From positions 124,001-188,000 of the forward strand of contig OX637637.1 of NCBI GenBank assembly GCA_951802195.1: a stretch of 64,000 bases of DNA, written 5' to 3'. Numbering within the stretch: position 1 is the stretch's first letter; every line of letters begins with the position of its first letter. This stretch comes from Tausonia pullulans (lineage: Eukaryota; Basidiomycota; Tremellomycetes; Cystofilobasidiales; Mrakiaceae). The notes below the pieces were generated by a model. It did not search any database. It saw only the letters and a program-made list of their open reading frames with translations, and was not told the origin of the DNA. Positions 23,949 through 35,982 of the stretch are shown piece after piece. Both the position numbers and the translations under genes were made by a program.

Positions 23949-25016
23949 ATGTCCTCTGGCCCAGAAGTCGTACTCTCCCCTATTGACCCGTCTACCGACT
24001 GGCCTGCACTCTCTCGGATAAAAGTCCGGGCTTTCGACGAAGACCCAGCGATCGTCCTGAGGGCATTCCCGAAGGACCTGAGGCCAAGCTTTGAGGAGAG
24101 GGTTGGTAAGTATCGACGAGAAGCGTCGACCAGCGCGCGCTTCTTCTCTCGTTCACCCTTCAAGCCGAGATTATGAACGCCCCTACACACGCTCCCGATC
24201 AGACAACTACACCTACCTCAAGCACCGTGAAGAGGCCAACTTTGCCTCGCGTCCCTTTGGCCCTCCGCGCGACGTGACGTACACCATCAAGGCCACACTC
24301 GCGTCTTCGGGCGAGATTGTTGGCCTGGCCAAGTGGGTCGTCCTCGCCGATCGAACGGAGACCAAGGGTGAATTGACGGCGGAGGAGAAGCAGCAGCAGG
24401 AGGCGGCGAGCAAGGTCGAGGAAGAGAGAAAGGAGCCGAGGGAGAAAGAGATCGAGGCGCTCATGGATGGCGAGTTCCTCAAGGTCAGCCTTCTTGTGTG
24501 AACTTAGAACATACATCGGCGATCTACTGACCATCCATCTCAGGAGTCCAAGGGCGAGATGAAGAAGCGCCTCAAAGAGGTCTTCCAGGGCAAGCCGTGC
24601 TGGTATCTTGTACGTCGACTCGCTCGACATATCTGGCGATGCCGCGCTGATGGAAGTCTATGGCGATGATTTGCACAGAAACCCGTTTACGTGGACCCTC
24701 AGTATCAGGGTATTGGCATCGGAAAGGCCCTCATCGCATGGGGAACAAACCAGGTCGGTTAACAACGAAACATCGCTTCCCATGCCATCGCTCATCATTC
24801 CCATCCCTCATCTACATGTTTCTTATCCAGGCCGATGCTAGCTCGCTCCCGTGCTACCTCGAAGCCAGCCCCGCGGGCCAGCCCGTGTACGAGCGTCTAG
24901 GCTTCAACGCCGTCGGCTGGTCCGATCTGCCTGGGTCGAAGCGCGAGCAGGACCGCGGGACGCCGGCGGCTGAGGTGCTGAGGTGGCCTTACATGGTTAG
25001 GGAGCCGAGGAAGTAG
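23949..25016 (+). CDS. GNAT-family acetyltransferase, paralogue 2
   Basis: Exons 23949-24105, 24203-24483, 24544-24609, 24679-24753 and 24831-25016 give 254 residues. Exons 3 and 4 have exactly the same lengths (66 and 75 nt) as in paralogue 1. Matching segments are VTYTIKATLASSGEIVGLAK, YVDPQYQGIGIGKALIAWG (acetyl-CoA loop Q-x-x-G-x-G) and YLEASPAGQPVYERLGFNAV, ending VLRWPYMVREPRK. The charged insert is Glu/Gln-rich. The N-terminus lacks the first 12-15 residues of paralogue 1. Substrate unknown. Confidence 0.85.
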
Positions 25017-25381
25017 GAGCGGCGTCCCGAGGGAAGATGATGAAATTACAGACGCGTGGGCAGCGAAAGTGGGATAAACCCAGCGGCGAAGGTAACTTTC
25101 ATGACGGTCATGCCGGGCACTGGAGAATTCCGTCGTCGACAATCTCGTGGTAGCTATCGAGTTGGCCAATGCGAATATATTGACGTCGAAATGTGAGGCC
25201 CCCCTTTGCGTTGTAAACTGAGCTTTCTCGTGGATCAGAACGACTGCCGAGGGTGAGGGCCATGCGCACGGCTTGGATCGGCGCGTTGTCCCTCGCTCTT
25301 CCCCTCGCTTACTCCGTTATATCGAACCACCATCACCGCATCAAAATCCACGTCAACGCACTTCCTCTCTCACACGCTAGC

Positions 25382-27601
25382 ATGAGCACAGAAACTGGCC
25401 CACAGAAAAAGGCTATTATTGTTGGCGCCGGCCCCGTCGGCTGCCTCACGGCGCTCTCACTCGCGAACCGCGGTTGGCGTGTCGAGGTCTGGGAAGGCAG
25501 GCCAGGTCCGTGTCCATCTCTCTAGCTCGCAATCCATGGTCCTTACGCGAGCGAGAGACGCAGGGCCTGATGAGGGAGGAAGATTGCGGATCAGGGTAGA
25601 GCAAGCTGGAAGATCGGGGAAGGGCGACGACAACCCCAAGGCTGACGCGTGCTCCCTCGCTTCTTTCCTCCTGGTATCGCCCTCGTTCAGACCCTAGATC
25701 GGAGAAGGGCAAGGCAGAGGCGACCCGGTCTGTCAACCTCGCAATCTCCTCCAGGGGTCTTGCCGCCCTTCACGCCATCCAACCAGACCTTGGTGAGTGA
25801 ATTCTTATGTACGCGTTCTGTTTTCCTTATTGCGTCTGATGGCCAGGTTTCCAGGCGACGAGTTCCTGAGTCTTGCACTCCCTATGAAGGGTCGTATGAT
25901 TTGGGATTTTTCCAACAAGTGAGACCTTCACCCGCCCAGCCCCCGACTTCGTCCATTCTGACGCGATCTAATGACTCTCACAGGCAGAACTCACAGCTAT
26001 ACGACCCAGTCCTTGGCTCGTGCATCAACTCGATCTCGCGTCCCCTTCTCTCCTCGACGATTCTCTCTCGCGCCGAGGCTCATCCGAACATCAACGTCTC
26101 TTTTGAGGCTAAGGTCGGCCGCGTCGATTGGACGCACCGGCGGCTCTACCGCGAGGGCGCGCGCGGAGCCTGGATCGAGGAGGGCGCCGAGGAAGGCTGG
26201 GACCTACTCGTTGGCAGCGATGGCAACTGGAGTGCGGTTAGGCGTGACATGCTGAAGGCGCAACCGTGAGTGCCGGATCGTCGATAATGGCGGGGTGTTA
26301 GATTGACTCACTTCAGCTCTGGCCAGAACCACCTATACCCAGACTCAGATTCCACACGTCTGGATCGAGCTTCACCTCCCTCCCGGTCCGCCCAATCCGG
26401 CGACGGGTGAGGACTCGACCTTTCTGATCTCACCGGAGCACCTGCACATTTGGCCTCGCAAGGACTTCATGCTCATTGCTCTCCCAAATAAGGTCCGTTC
26501 CATGGTCGGGGGTCTATGCTTGAGCTTTGCTGATGAATTCCCTGATTCCAGGACAAGTCCTTCACCATGACGTGCGCCATCTTTCTGCTTCTTGCCTCTA
26601 CTTTCCGCTGACCTGAAAGCTGCTTAATTAGTCTCTACGCTCCCGAGAGCTCCATCACCGCCCTCTCGACCCGCGAGCTCGTTCGCTCCTTCTTCCGGTC
26701 CAACTTTGGCCGCACAGCTGGGACCACGGCTGACCAGGTCGACATCATGTCGCTCATGGGCGAGGAGAAGGTCATCGAGGACTTTGAAGCCGCCCGCCGT
26801 GGCGGTCTCACCAGCATTTCGGTCGACCCGATCAGCTATCCAAAGGGTGCTGGCGTGCTCCTCGGCGATGCTGCGCACTCGATGGGTGCGGGTCGCTGCA
26901 ATCCCAACTGGGGAGGCTACGGGCTAACCTGTGTGTTCATCACTTTCTTTCAGTTCCATTCTACGGCCAGGGCCTCAACTGCGGGTTGGAGGATGTCCGG
27001 GTGCTCGACGCGCTCCTCAAGAAATACGCGATCACGGGTACCTCTGGCTCGGCGCAGGACCTCGAGCGTGCTCTGAAGGAGTTCTCAGACGTCCGCAAGG
27101 CGGATCTGGCTGCTATTCTCAAGTTAGCCATGGGCAACTAGTGAGTCGCCCGACCAGTATCTTCCCTTTGCCTCCTGCCAGTCGCTCACACACAAGTGAC
27201 ACCCACCACAAAGCGACGAGATGAAGTCCAGGGTCCTCTCCTCGCTCCACGCTCTCCGCCGCCAGGTCGACGCCCTCCTCTCGTCGCTCTTCCCTCCACC
27301 CTCCTCAGCCCAGATCCTCGCCTCGCTTGCCGAGCAGCCGACGACACCTTTCCCCGCCGGCAAAGTCGCCCGCTGGACGTCGCTTTACCACCTAGTCACC
27401 TTCCGGCCAGACGTCGGGTACGCCGAGGCCGAGCGTAGGGAAGAGTGGCAGAAGTGGGTCGTTGAGAGACTCGCAGGAGGAGTTGCCGCTGGTTTGGGCG
27501 TTGGGGCGGTCGGATGGCTCGTGTGGAAGAAGGCAACCGCAGCTGGGCAGGGCGGCTTCGGCGGTGTTCTCGGCCATCTCGTGGCAACGGCGAGGCGATG
27601 A
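25382..27601 (+). CDS. BNA4: kynurenine 3-monooxygenase
   Basis: FAD- and NADPH-dependent hydroxylation of L-kynurenine to 3-hydroxykynurenine at the mitochondrial outer membrane. Segments in order: AIIVGAGPVGCLTALSLANR (FAD-binding GxGxxG), TRSVNLAISSRGLAALHAI (signature of this enzyme), [96 protein letters not shown], and near the C-terminus a membrane anchor (AGGVAAGLGVGAVGWLVW). About ten exons, all joinable with GT..AG introns, for instance the one splitting HSMV and PFYGQ. The ATG at 25382 matches usual family length; an in-frame ATG at 25262 would add 40 residues with a hydrophobic start and is less likely. Its stop is 53 bases from the stop of the convergent PPCS gene. Confidence 0.93.
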
Positions 27602-27654
27602 GAGGGACATTTTCGCCGATCAATATTGATCCATCAAGCGCCCCAAGTCATCGC

Positions 27655-29262
27655 TTATGCTATCCAATTTGTGTGTCGCTCAATGAGCTCCCTCACCATG
27701 ACCTCCTCAATCTCCTTGCCCTCTCGAAGGGCTTCTTCGCTCAATCGAACCCACTGCTCTTTGCCCTCGGGCTCGACAAAGACGACTTCGAACTTGCGGC
27801 GGTGGAGGTCGTTGCCAATGACCAGCTGGTGGCCGTAGTTGACGAGCGCACCTCGAGCTTTAGGAAGAAGGAGCTCCGGGTCCGTTTCGAGCTGTTTGAG
27901 CCAGGTGGAGAGTGAGCCAGCAAATAGATAGGCGCGAAAAGGAGGACAACGCTGCGAACCTTGAATGAGACGATGTAGCCCTCGTGGGCCCACTCCTGGA
28001 CGAGCGGCCGGAGTATCTTGGGCACCTGATCCATCGTGAGTGTCAACCGGCCATCGTCCGTCTCGGCGGACGAAAATGCCGTGCTAGATTGAATCTTGTG
28101 CTCCGACTGTGAAAATGGGCGTGCGCGGATGTTAGTACAATGGCAGCGGCTGCTCCTTGGCGTTCTTGCATGTTCCCTCACCATGCGCTCTGGCGGCAAG
28201 AAAAAGTCTGAGACGGCCGCGGCGAGGTAGAACATGCCCTGTCGGCCTGCACTGGCCATCTGCTCGCTTACAGCACGAAGCATCCAGAGGTACTCATTGA
28301 CCGTCACAAACGGGATGCTGAGCATGAGTCCGCGCCGCTTGACGTCGAGGTGGCGCTTAAGGATCGGAAGGAGGGTCGGTGTCTCCGAAGAGTTGACGGA
28401 GATGGTGCTATCATCGGCAGAGATCTGGAGGAGGTCGAGGAAGGGGTGCGTCGAGTGCGAGTAGTGGCGAGAGAAAGGGAGGAGCGAGTGTTGGCGGTGC
28501 ATGAAGATGACCGCGTAGTCGTTCTCGAGGAAATATTCGGCCGAGGTGGCACCTCGGGTGCCTGGAAGAATGCAAGCTGGTCAGCGATGTCTTTAGAACA
28601 AGATGAGGCGAGAAACGCGTCCGGCCGTCGTCCCCATCGCTACATCTTCCAGGCGGTATGGCCATGTTTCAACAAGGATCTCTCAAAATAGAGTCACAGC
28701 TAAACCTCGGTGCCTCTCCCAGCCGGATGGCATGCCAATCTAGGTTCCTTAGAAGCCGCCTCGGGCAGGCGAGGAAGACGGCATGGCTGAAATCGCACTG
28801 CTCCGATGCTCTTTCTCTCCACTGCCTTCCTCGCCGCCAATCGAACGCCCCAGTTTGCTTGACATAACAGGGCTCACCTGCTGAGAAGTTATCGAGAAAT
28901 CGAACCCTGAAGCCAAGAGCCGATCGTATATCAGTCTCCGAGTCGTTAGGCTTCTCTCCCTTCAGCCCAAGTTACGTCGCTGACTCACATGTTCTGCTCC
29001 AGCGGGACCGATGTGCCGCCGCTCTAAGTGAGGTAGAGAGGCCCGCGTTTGGCAAGGTTAGGTTCCTTGTTCCAACTTGCCTCTAGCCAGTCAATGACGA
29101 CGTCGACGTCGGCAGAAGGAGACTGACTGTGACGAGGACGACCCGCTTCCCCTCGGCCGTCATCCGCTCGACGAACGCCTTTACCTTGGCGGTCGTCTCA
29201 TCGAGGTTGGTGGGTGGCTTTTGGCCGGAGAAGTAGGCTGTTGGTGAGATGGGATCGGGCAT
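27655..29262 (-). CDS. CAB2: phosphopantothenate-cysteine ligase
   Basis: Second-stage enzyme of coenzyme A synthesis, joining 4'-phosphopantothenate to cysteine. Exons on the minus strand 29128-29262, 28989-29023, 28878-28906, 28182-28561, 27960-28106 and 27655-27891 join in frame to 320 residues. Motifs: KRVVLVTSGGTSVPLEQN, VRFLDNFSAGTRGATSAEYF, YLAAAVSDFFLP, LTMDQVPKILRPL, YIVSFKLETDPELLLPKAR and VIGNDLHRRKFEVVFV, all typical of eukaryotic PPCS. Exons 2 and 3 are only 35 and 29 nt, and the intron after exon 3 is about 316 nt. Start chosen at MPDPISPTAYFSGQ. Confidence 0.93.
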
Positions 29263-29522
29263 GGTCGCTTGCGAGTCCTCAGATGGGAGTTGGGGCGAGG
29301 AAAGAGAGAGAGAGTGGAACGACAACGAGAGACACGAGCACCCGCACGGCCCTCCATCTTCGCCTCAGGGACCTGTCTGTCCACGAAGGACGGCGCCCGT
29401 CCGTGGCTTTCGCGTGCCTATAGGCACGGCGACCTCTTCGCAGAGTTGCTGTATATCATTACTAGATCTAACGCATTGCCTATTGGCTCATGTGTACAGC
29501 ATGCGCACGCGCACACGCGCGC

Positions 29523-30288
29523 TCAATCGCTCGCCATGAGTCCATCGAGCCTCTTCCGGCCAATCTTCCACACATCCCCAACGGCCCTCTCACACTCGGT
29601 CTTCCACTCTTCCGAGCCTCGCTCTCTGACGCGTTCGGCGCCGCCTAGAAGATCTTCCATCTCCGGGACGATCTGTGCCCTCGACCGGCCGTTGACGAAG
29701 GTGATGTATCGCAGGCCTGGGAAGAGGCGTTCGTAAACCGCGTTGAGGTCTCTCAGCCTTGAGATTGAGAGAACAGTATACAGGGCCGGAGAGATGGTTA
29801 GTCTACCGTGATACTTCAATGTGCGCGCTTGGTGGCGGGCCTGCAAGACATCGCATCCTCCGACTGACCTGTCAAGCGTTTCCTGGGTCGTCGCAGGCCC
29901 CGAAGTCGACGACTGCTCCCTCCGACTCAATTCGCTGAGGACGTCGTTCTCTCCTATTCGGGCTGAGATCCATCCATCCCGCCGAGAATGCGGGCGATCA
30001 GCCCTGTGATCAGCCTACTCCCTCTCACCAGTCTCACTCACGGTGGCCCTCGACAAACGCAGCCTTGTCGTCCCAGCCCCAGCCTGACACGACTTCTTCA
30101 GCCCGATCCAGGACCGCCTCGTACGATAACGAAGGAACCGCGGACGTCGATGCGAGGACCTCGGGGACAAGTTTGACCTTGAGGACGGGCGTCGGCTCGA
30201 GCAGGAGGGCGAGGAACGCTTCGAGTATTGGAGGAGGCGACGCCGAGTCTGACAGGGCGGAGACTGGAGGGAGATGAGCGGAGGGCAT
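29523..30288 (-). CDS. OHCU decarboxylase (ureide pathway)
   Basis: 2-oxo-4-hydroxy-4-carboxy-5-ureidoimidazoline decarboxylase, which makes S-allantoin in uric acid breakdown. Exons 30042-30288, 29869-29962 and 29523-29757 give 191 residues. Typical features: helical N-terminus, FVEGHPRIGENDVLSELSRREQ containing the conserved HPRIGE motif across the first splice site, then LRDLNAVYERLFPGLRYITFVNGRSR near the active site, and a C-terminal helical segment ending GLMASD. No peroxisomal tripeptide is visible at the C-terminus. Divergent from SFM1, with 149 bases between start codons. Confidence 0.9.
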
Positions 30289-30437
30289 GATGGTGGTTGA
30301 AGATAAGGAGACTGTCGTTGGCAACGCGACGTGGGCGAGAGAGTCAGCAGGAGCGCACGCCCCTCGAGTGCGCTCACGGCCGAAGGTCAAGGCAAGGAGA
30401 GCTCTTTCGCTCAACCACCATTTACTCACCTTTTGTC
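30289..30437. promoter_or_regulatory. 149-bp bidirectional promoter
   Basis: The only sequence between the start codons of the OHCU decarboxylase and SFM1 genes, so it must drive both unless transcripts overlap. I see no clear TATA box. Confidence 0.5.
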
Positions 30438-31500
30438 ATGCCTGTCGAATACGTCATCGGTCCGTCGTTGCTCGAATGCACGTGCGCTCACCAGTCTGTT
30501 CTGACATCTCCAAACAGAGCATCTTGAGGAGGACGACGCCGAGTCCAAGGCCGTCCCGGACTGGGTCCAGGTGAGAGCAAGCTGCGTTCTTCTTTCTTAA
30601 CTAGTTCATCAGTCACTGACAAAGCCCAATCTAGCTCGAGTACTCTGTTGGTCCTCCGTCATTAGACCCTTGAATGTCCGCAGCGCACTGACACCCGCAC
30701 CCAACACTAGCACATGCTCACCCTTGCCGGCCCTTCCTCGACCGTCCATTTCACCTCCCTCTCCTCCACCTCGGCAGCCGCCCTGTCCTCCTCCCTCTCA
30801 TCTTCCTCTGACTCTAAGGGGAACCCCGTTGCGGCCCTTCAGGCGCACACGACCGATGTTCTCCAGCTCATGAAGGAGCGGTCGATTCCACTCGACAAAG
30901 TCTGCCTCCTCGACCCGCGGGCCGAACAGGAGATCTCGACGGATGACGACCAGCACTTCGAGCTCTTCCTGTTTGGCGGCATCCTTGGTGAATCTTTCTC
31001 GTTTCAGCGGTGTCGTGTTGTTTCGTACGGGCGCGAGACGCGTATTGACTGACAGGCGCGACGCGCGACGACTTTTGACAGGTGACGACCCTCCGCTCGA
31101 CCGGACGAGCATCCTCAGAAAGAAGGGCTTCCCAAGCCGGCACCTCGGACCCGTTCAGATGACCACTGATACCGCCCTCGGCGTCGTCAAGAAGGTCGTC
31201 GTCGACAAGGGTGAGCCAGGGCCAGCGACAGATGGCCCTCTCGAGCGCGCGTTGACAACCGTCGGCACCCAGTCCCGCTGAACGAGATCAAGTACAACGA
31301 GTTCCCGACGATCCACTTCAACAAGCAGGAGAGCGTTGAAATGCCTTTCCGCACGTATATCCAGCTCGTTGCTCTTGTTTCTTCGCTAACGAAGGCATCG
31401 TCTCCCAGGTTACATCAAGACCGCCGACGGCGAGCCTCTCCTCCCGCCTGGCATGAGGGACCATCTCAGGAAGGACCTGGACAGGGCGTTTGAGTTCTAA
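30438..31500 (+). CDS. SFM1: Sfm1-like protein-arginine methyltransferase (SPOUT fold)
   Basis: SAM-dependent SPOUT-family enzyme; yeast Sfm1 methylates ribosomal protein Rps3. Seven exons, 30438-30459, 30518-30570, 30635-30646, 30711-30987, 31082-31210, 31273-31350 and 31409-31500, give 220 residues. Landmarks: MPVEYVIEHLEED, VPDWVQLEYSHML, VCLLDPRAEQEI, FLFGGILGDDPPLDRT, RHLGPVQMTTDTAL, IKYNEFPTIHFNKQESVEMP, FRYIKTADGEPLLPPGM. These match Sfm1 from end to end at normal length. Exon 3 has 12 nt and encodes only LEYS. The last intron (31351-31408) uses a GC donor: only TTC-C/GC...AG/GT-TAC restores the conserved FRYIK. Confidence 0.93.
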
Positions 31501-31797
31501 GCGATGGATCTTTGAGTCCTGAAACAAGTTCTGCGAGTAAGAGAGGACACCTGCACTACATCTCCATTTTACGACACGACACAGAGCTGGGAAGACGGTG
31601 AAGAGGAAGACGGGGAAGAAAAGCAAGTCTAGGAAAGGGAAAGAGATACACGCAGAGGTCCCCGATGGTGACCGGGCTGGGTCATGAGCCACCAACCTCG
31701 GTGTACGACAGAAGGGGATCGCATTTAGCGGGCAGTAGCGAATCCGACGCGCTTGTTTCCGACATCGAAAACCTTTAGAAGATTAAGTGAAGGAGGG
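31501..31797. other. convergent 3' flanks
   Basis: Space between the ends of SFM1 and the protease gene. Nothing further seen. Confidence 0.4.
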
Positions 31798-33717
31798 TCA
31801 GCTATTTAACCCCAAGGATAGAAGCAGGATGAGGGGAAGATGCGGGCTAGTGGTTGTGCGCAAACCCTCAAAAAGAGCAAGCAGCCGGGAAATATGTCCA
31901 GATGCACACCGAAAGAAAACATAACGTACATTGTAAACACCCTGCATCCAAGCGTCTCCAACCAGCCAAGATCCAAGCCCAAGGCTGTCCTGTAGCACAA
32001 AAAGGATAAGCTTTGGGGGTCCAGAAGATAAGAGATACTTCGGAAGACGTACATCGCCCACAAGGGCACCAACACACTGGCTCGAGCCGGTAGAGACCGA
32101 GCCAAGGTTGAGACCCGCAGAAGTGAAAGGGAAAGCCTCTGGAGGAGCGGGAGTGAAGGTATTGTCAGTTGACAAAGGCCAGTACGAGAAGAAGGTAACA
32201 GGGCGATCTGCGGGTGGAGAGGAATTGGAACTCGACGGCCGCCAGTTCCAGTCTCCTCCTACTTCGACAATAATAAACTTTGTAGAAGAAGTACTCACTT
32301 CCTCCGAACACGAGGGAGATGGTTGCGGTGGAAGAGCAAGGGAAAACGTAAAACCCGGCGTAGTCGGATCCAAGGTAGTCAGTGGCATCACCAGATCCGG
32401 GGACCTGGGCCCAGACAGCGGCGACGTCGGCAGTGCTTCCATCTGTGATGTTCATGAATTTTCAGTCTTTGATTTTCACTGTCCGACTTCAGCAGGATGT
32501 ATTCACAGGCGAGGGTGGTTCCGCTGTCAATGATGGCGGTCTTTGAGGAAATCCCGACGGGGGAACCGTTGACGGAGACGCCTCCGAGAGAGACAGTCCA
32601 GTACTGGGCCTGAGTGACTATAAAGCGCCAAGATGTATCAGAGGGGGTTGCGAGGGGGAGAGCCTGTTTCAGAGGTCCAAACGGACCAGGGGTGTAGGTG
32701 ATAGTGCCGGAGTAGTGAGCCGAATTGGTACCTCCGAGGTAGAGCTCCGAGCCGCTCGTTGCGAGGCGGAACGAGAAAACGGGAGCGGTAAGTTTTCCCT
32801 GAGCGACCATAGTCTGGAAAAAGGGGTTTCCGCCGAGCTGGGAGAGGGCGGGGAAGGCCATGCCGGCGAGTCCGTCGCTGGCGCTGCTCGAGAAGGAGCC
32901 GGCCATGGCGGTGACTGGGCTGAAAAGCTGGCCGGTGACTTGGATACCGCCGACGGAGACAGTGTCCATGTAGATGGGGCCAGAGGAGGTCGAACCGTCT
33001 CCGTACCTGTCATAAATTCAGGCACGAATCTACGAGACGGAGCGAATTGGAGATGTCACCTACGAAATGGAGAACGATCCAGACTGCTTCTTGGCGGTCG
33101 AGGAGACGGTGTACTTCTTGTGTCCGCTGGAAGAGAAGAAAATTAGGGCGGTCAGCCCCTGTATTGGACATGTTAAAACCATAAGATACGTACACGCAAC
33201 CTCCAGTCTTGCACGAAGCGTTGGGGACCCAGAGGTCGCTCGATCCAGTGTCAAAGTCGATCTGGAAAACTTGGCCTCCAATAGTGACCGGACCCATCCA
33301 AAGAGAGGTCTATTGAAGAGACAAACACCTAGTCAGAAACCTGAGACCGAGTGGTATGCGAAAAGTGATGGCTGACTGACCTGGTCGGAGAGGGCCTCAG
33401 AACCAGTGGCTCGCTTCTCGCCCGCCTTCCTGGCCGTGCTGGACGAGCCGAACTTGCTGTAAGTCAAAGAGAAGGATCTCGAGTCAGGGAAATAAAATCA
33501 AGGGCGAGATTGATTTTGGGGTCACCGACGTGCGAGTGCGCTCCCTCTGGGCGAGGAGCCAGTTAGTGTCAATAGTCGGCTTGGACCGGATGCTGAGGTA
33601 GACGTCCGATTTGTGGATGGGGATGCGGATGCCGTCCATCGCAGGGGAGGGGGCAGGAGCAGCCATGGCACCGGTGGCCGAGAGAGCGCCGGCAGTGAGG
33701 AGAAGGGCTGAAATCAT
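31798..33717 (-). CDS. secreted pepsin-like aspartic protease (family A1)
   Basis: Reading down the minus strand from ATG 33717: signal peptide MISALLLTAGALSATGAMAA, a propeptide rich in basic residues, then the mature enzyme. The first catalytic motif is FDTGSSDLWVPNASC, followed by a disulfide partner in KTGGC; the flap region is YGDGSTSSGPIYMDTVSVGG and the second catalytic motif is AIIDSGTTLA. Later segments DVAAVWAQVPG, YVFPCSSTATISLVFGG and GSWLVGDAWMQGVYN match the C-terminal lobe. The final exon is uncertain: the frame may end at 31806 through a last intron or run to 31798. Introns are numerous and short. Probably secreted or vacuolar. A member of this large family rather than a recognisable orthologue. 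Confidence 0.85.
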
Positions 33718-35982
33718 TTGGGATGTGGATGAGTGGAAAGTGAAGGAGGAGAGAGGAAGAGTGATATGGATGTCAGTGATGAGAAAGAGACAGGGAGTCG
33801 TTCGCGCGCCTTTAAATGCCACGATCCCCGGTCATGCTGACCATCTGGACCTTCGTATCCTAACGATCTCCAGGAGATCCACATGCCACATTTTGCTCCT
33901 AGCTTCGTTTCAGAGATCGCCTTAGCTCGAGAACAGAGGAGACAGCACGTCAACGGGACCTGTCCCCCGGAGGACGTAGCTATTCCTGGTGATCCGATCG
34001 TGGGGAGAGAATGTGAATAAGGCCGCGTACCGGCAGTCAACTCTCGAGATGGCGAACATGGATCTAACGATGATGTTGTCCGTCTGTGCCCACAACCGCA
34101 ATGTGGGGACCATGGAGAGTGTCCACATGGATAGGATTCGGTAGGTTCTCTCGGAATAGACTGGTGCTGTCTATTGCTTCTTATAGAAACAGGGAGGCCA
34201 CCACGCGGCTCACCTTTGAGCGAATAAGATTTTCATACACAGGAGTACTAGTCCCTGACGGCATCGGTACATGCGATAGTAGAGCTGGATGCACGCTAGA
34301 TGGCCGAGAAGCAAACGGGTGTCGGCAGAGACAGGCCGAGGCACATAGACGATTGCCGTCCTGAATTGGCATCTCGGCCGAATGACATGGTCATCAGACA
34401 AATCACAATCACAAAGGAAAAACAACGACCGAGAGATTCACTGGCCTCAGCGTGCGTTACAAGCATCTGAAGTCAACATCTGCTAGAGGAATGATGACGG
34501 TCGAGAAAGGAGGCCCAGAGTCCTCAGCTATCTGGGCGGGGGACTGGCTACTGGTTGAGTGACAGTATTCTCCTACAGGTCAGTCAACGCTGCAAGGAGA
34601 CTCCAAACGGTTCAGGCGCAGAGTCTGGTGAGTTGTTATAATGGCGGTGAACAAGCTTTGAAGTACTAGACAGTCGGCACCTATAATGATCAGCACACGC
34701 GGGCATACAGCAACTGATCCGTGAGATGGAACACTGTCGGCTGACCCTCTCGCACGCCTGTCGCCAGCATGTCAGCAACGCGTCGTTGATTCTAAGGGGT
34801 AACCTGAAGCAATGGAGACAGACATCCCACTATCTTAAGGCCAGAGCGAAATGAAATTGAAGGGCGAGTTGCGCTGACTCGGCGGTCAAGCTCAACCCCC
34901 AGGCTAGGACGGTTTGGACCGAGTCAGAGAGTGGGTTAAGCCTAGCTATAGCTCTCTCGATGAAGCTCTGTCAGACAAGTTCGTCTCTGGCTCCCTCTCT
35001 ACCTGCCCCTCGATCTTTATTAGACCGCAATTCTTGCTCCTTCTCTCAAGATGGTCGGCCCATTGTCTCTCGGGCGTCCAGTTCCTAAAGCTAAGCTGAT
35101 ACGCTGATGCGTCTTTCAATTCGCGGGCTCGCATGTCCGCTGGGAGCTTCAGCCTATTCATATAGTAGCCACATCAATGAAGGTTGCCAGCTTCCATGGT
35201 CTTCATCTCTCTCGTCAACATGAACGCTGACCAATGTTCTCAATCCAGGAAGAGCAGGGGACAGCACCAGTCTCCTCCGGAGGTTGGCCCCAGCTGCTCT
35301 ACCCTCGTCTCATTTGAACCCATGTCCTCTCGCGGCCAACTGCAAGTCGCTCGCGTTTCTGCGTGCTGGCCATTGTGCGCAGCAGTCGACTGCTAAGGAT
35401 CGCACGCCGGGCTCGCCCGAAGTTCGAGCGACCTCTCAGACGCCGGCAAAACATTCTGGTCGTCTTGGCCTAATCTCTGACCTCTGTACATGTCCTCCAC
35501 TTCAGCCACCGTCAAGGGGCTGCGCAATCGCATGTGGGCCGGAGGAGAAAATAGCGCTCGAGCAATTTCCTCAGTCTGAGCTGATTCTCCATTCATGGTG
35601 CCATGGAAGCTTTGCATGGAAGAACAGAGAGAAACCTCCGTATGAGACCTGGAACTTCGAGTTCCGAAGGCGAACACTTGCGGAATCCATCAGCGAGCCC
35701 CTGTCGTGAGCCTGCGAGCGCGCTTTTCATTCTGACCTCCCCTTTGTTCCTATCTCACGCTCTTTGTTCTGAGTTCTCCTGCCTTTTCTTCCAACACCCA
35801 CCAGGTTGACATCCTTGCTCTCTCTTTCAGTCATTCCCCGTCCATCTCTAGCTTGAAGCCAGGCTCCATTGTCTTCACTTTTCTACTTTACACCCGAACC
35901 ACTCTCGTCTGCGCTCTGGCAGCTCGGATAGCCCACCATACCACCAACTTCCCTCGTCATCCACTCAGCTCTCTTCTCTGCT
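33718..35982. other. 2.3-kb region without a recognised gene
   Basis: Frames are short and mixed on both strands. The left end is the protease promoter and the last 150 bases look like the CT-rich leader of the next gene. Several segments (34914-35100, 35280-35710) have faint coding character but no family resemblance. Confidence 0.4.

Noticed and set aside
25262-25381. Signal-peptide-bearing start for kynurenine 3-monooxygenase
   Set aside because: The family starts close to the FAD motif and is anchored by its C-terminus; the upstream segment is probably 5' leader.
31351-31408. Frameshift or base error at the last SFM1 intron
   Set aside because: A GC donor explains the junction completely and restores FRYIK.
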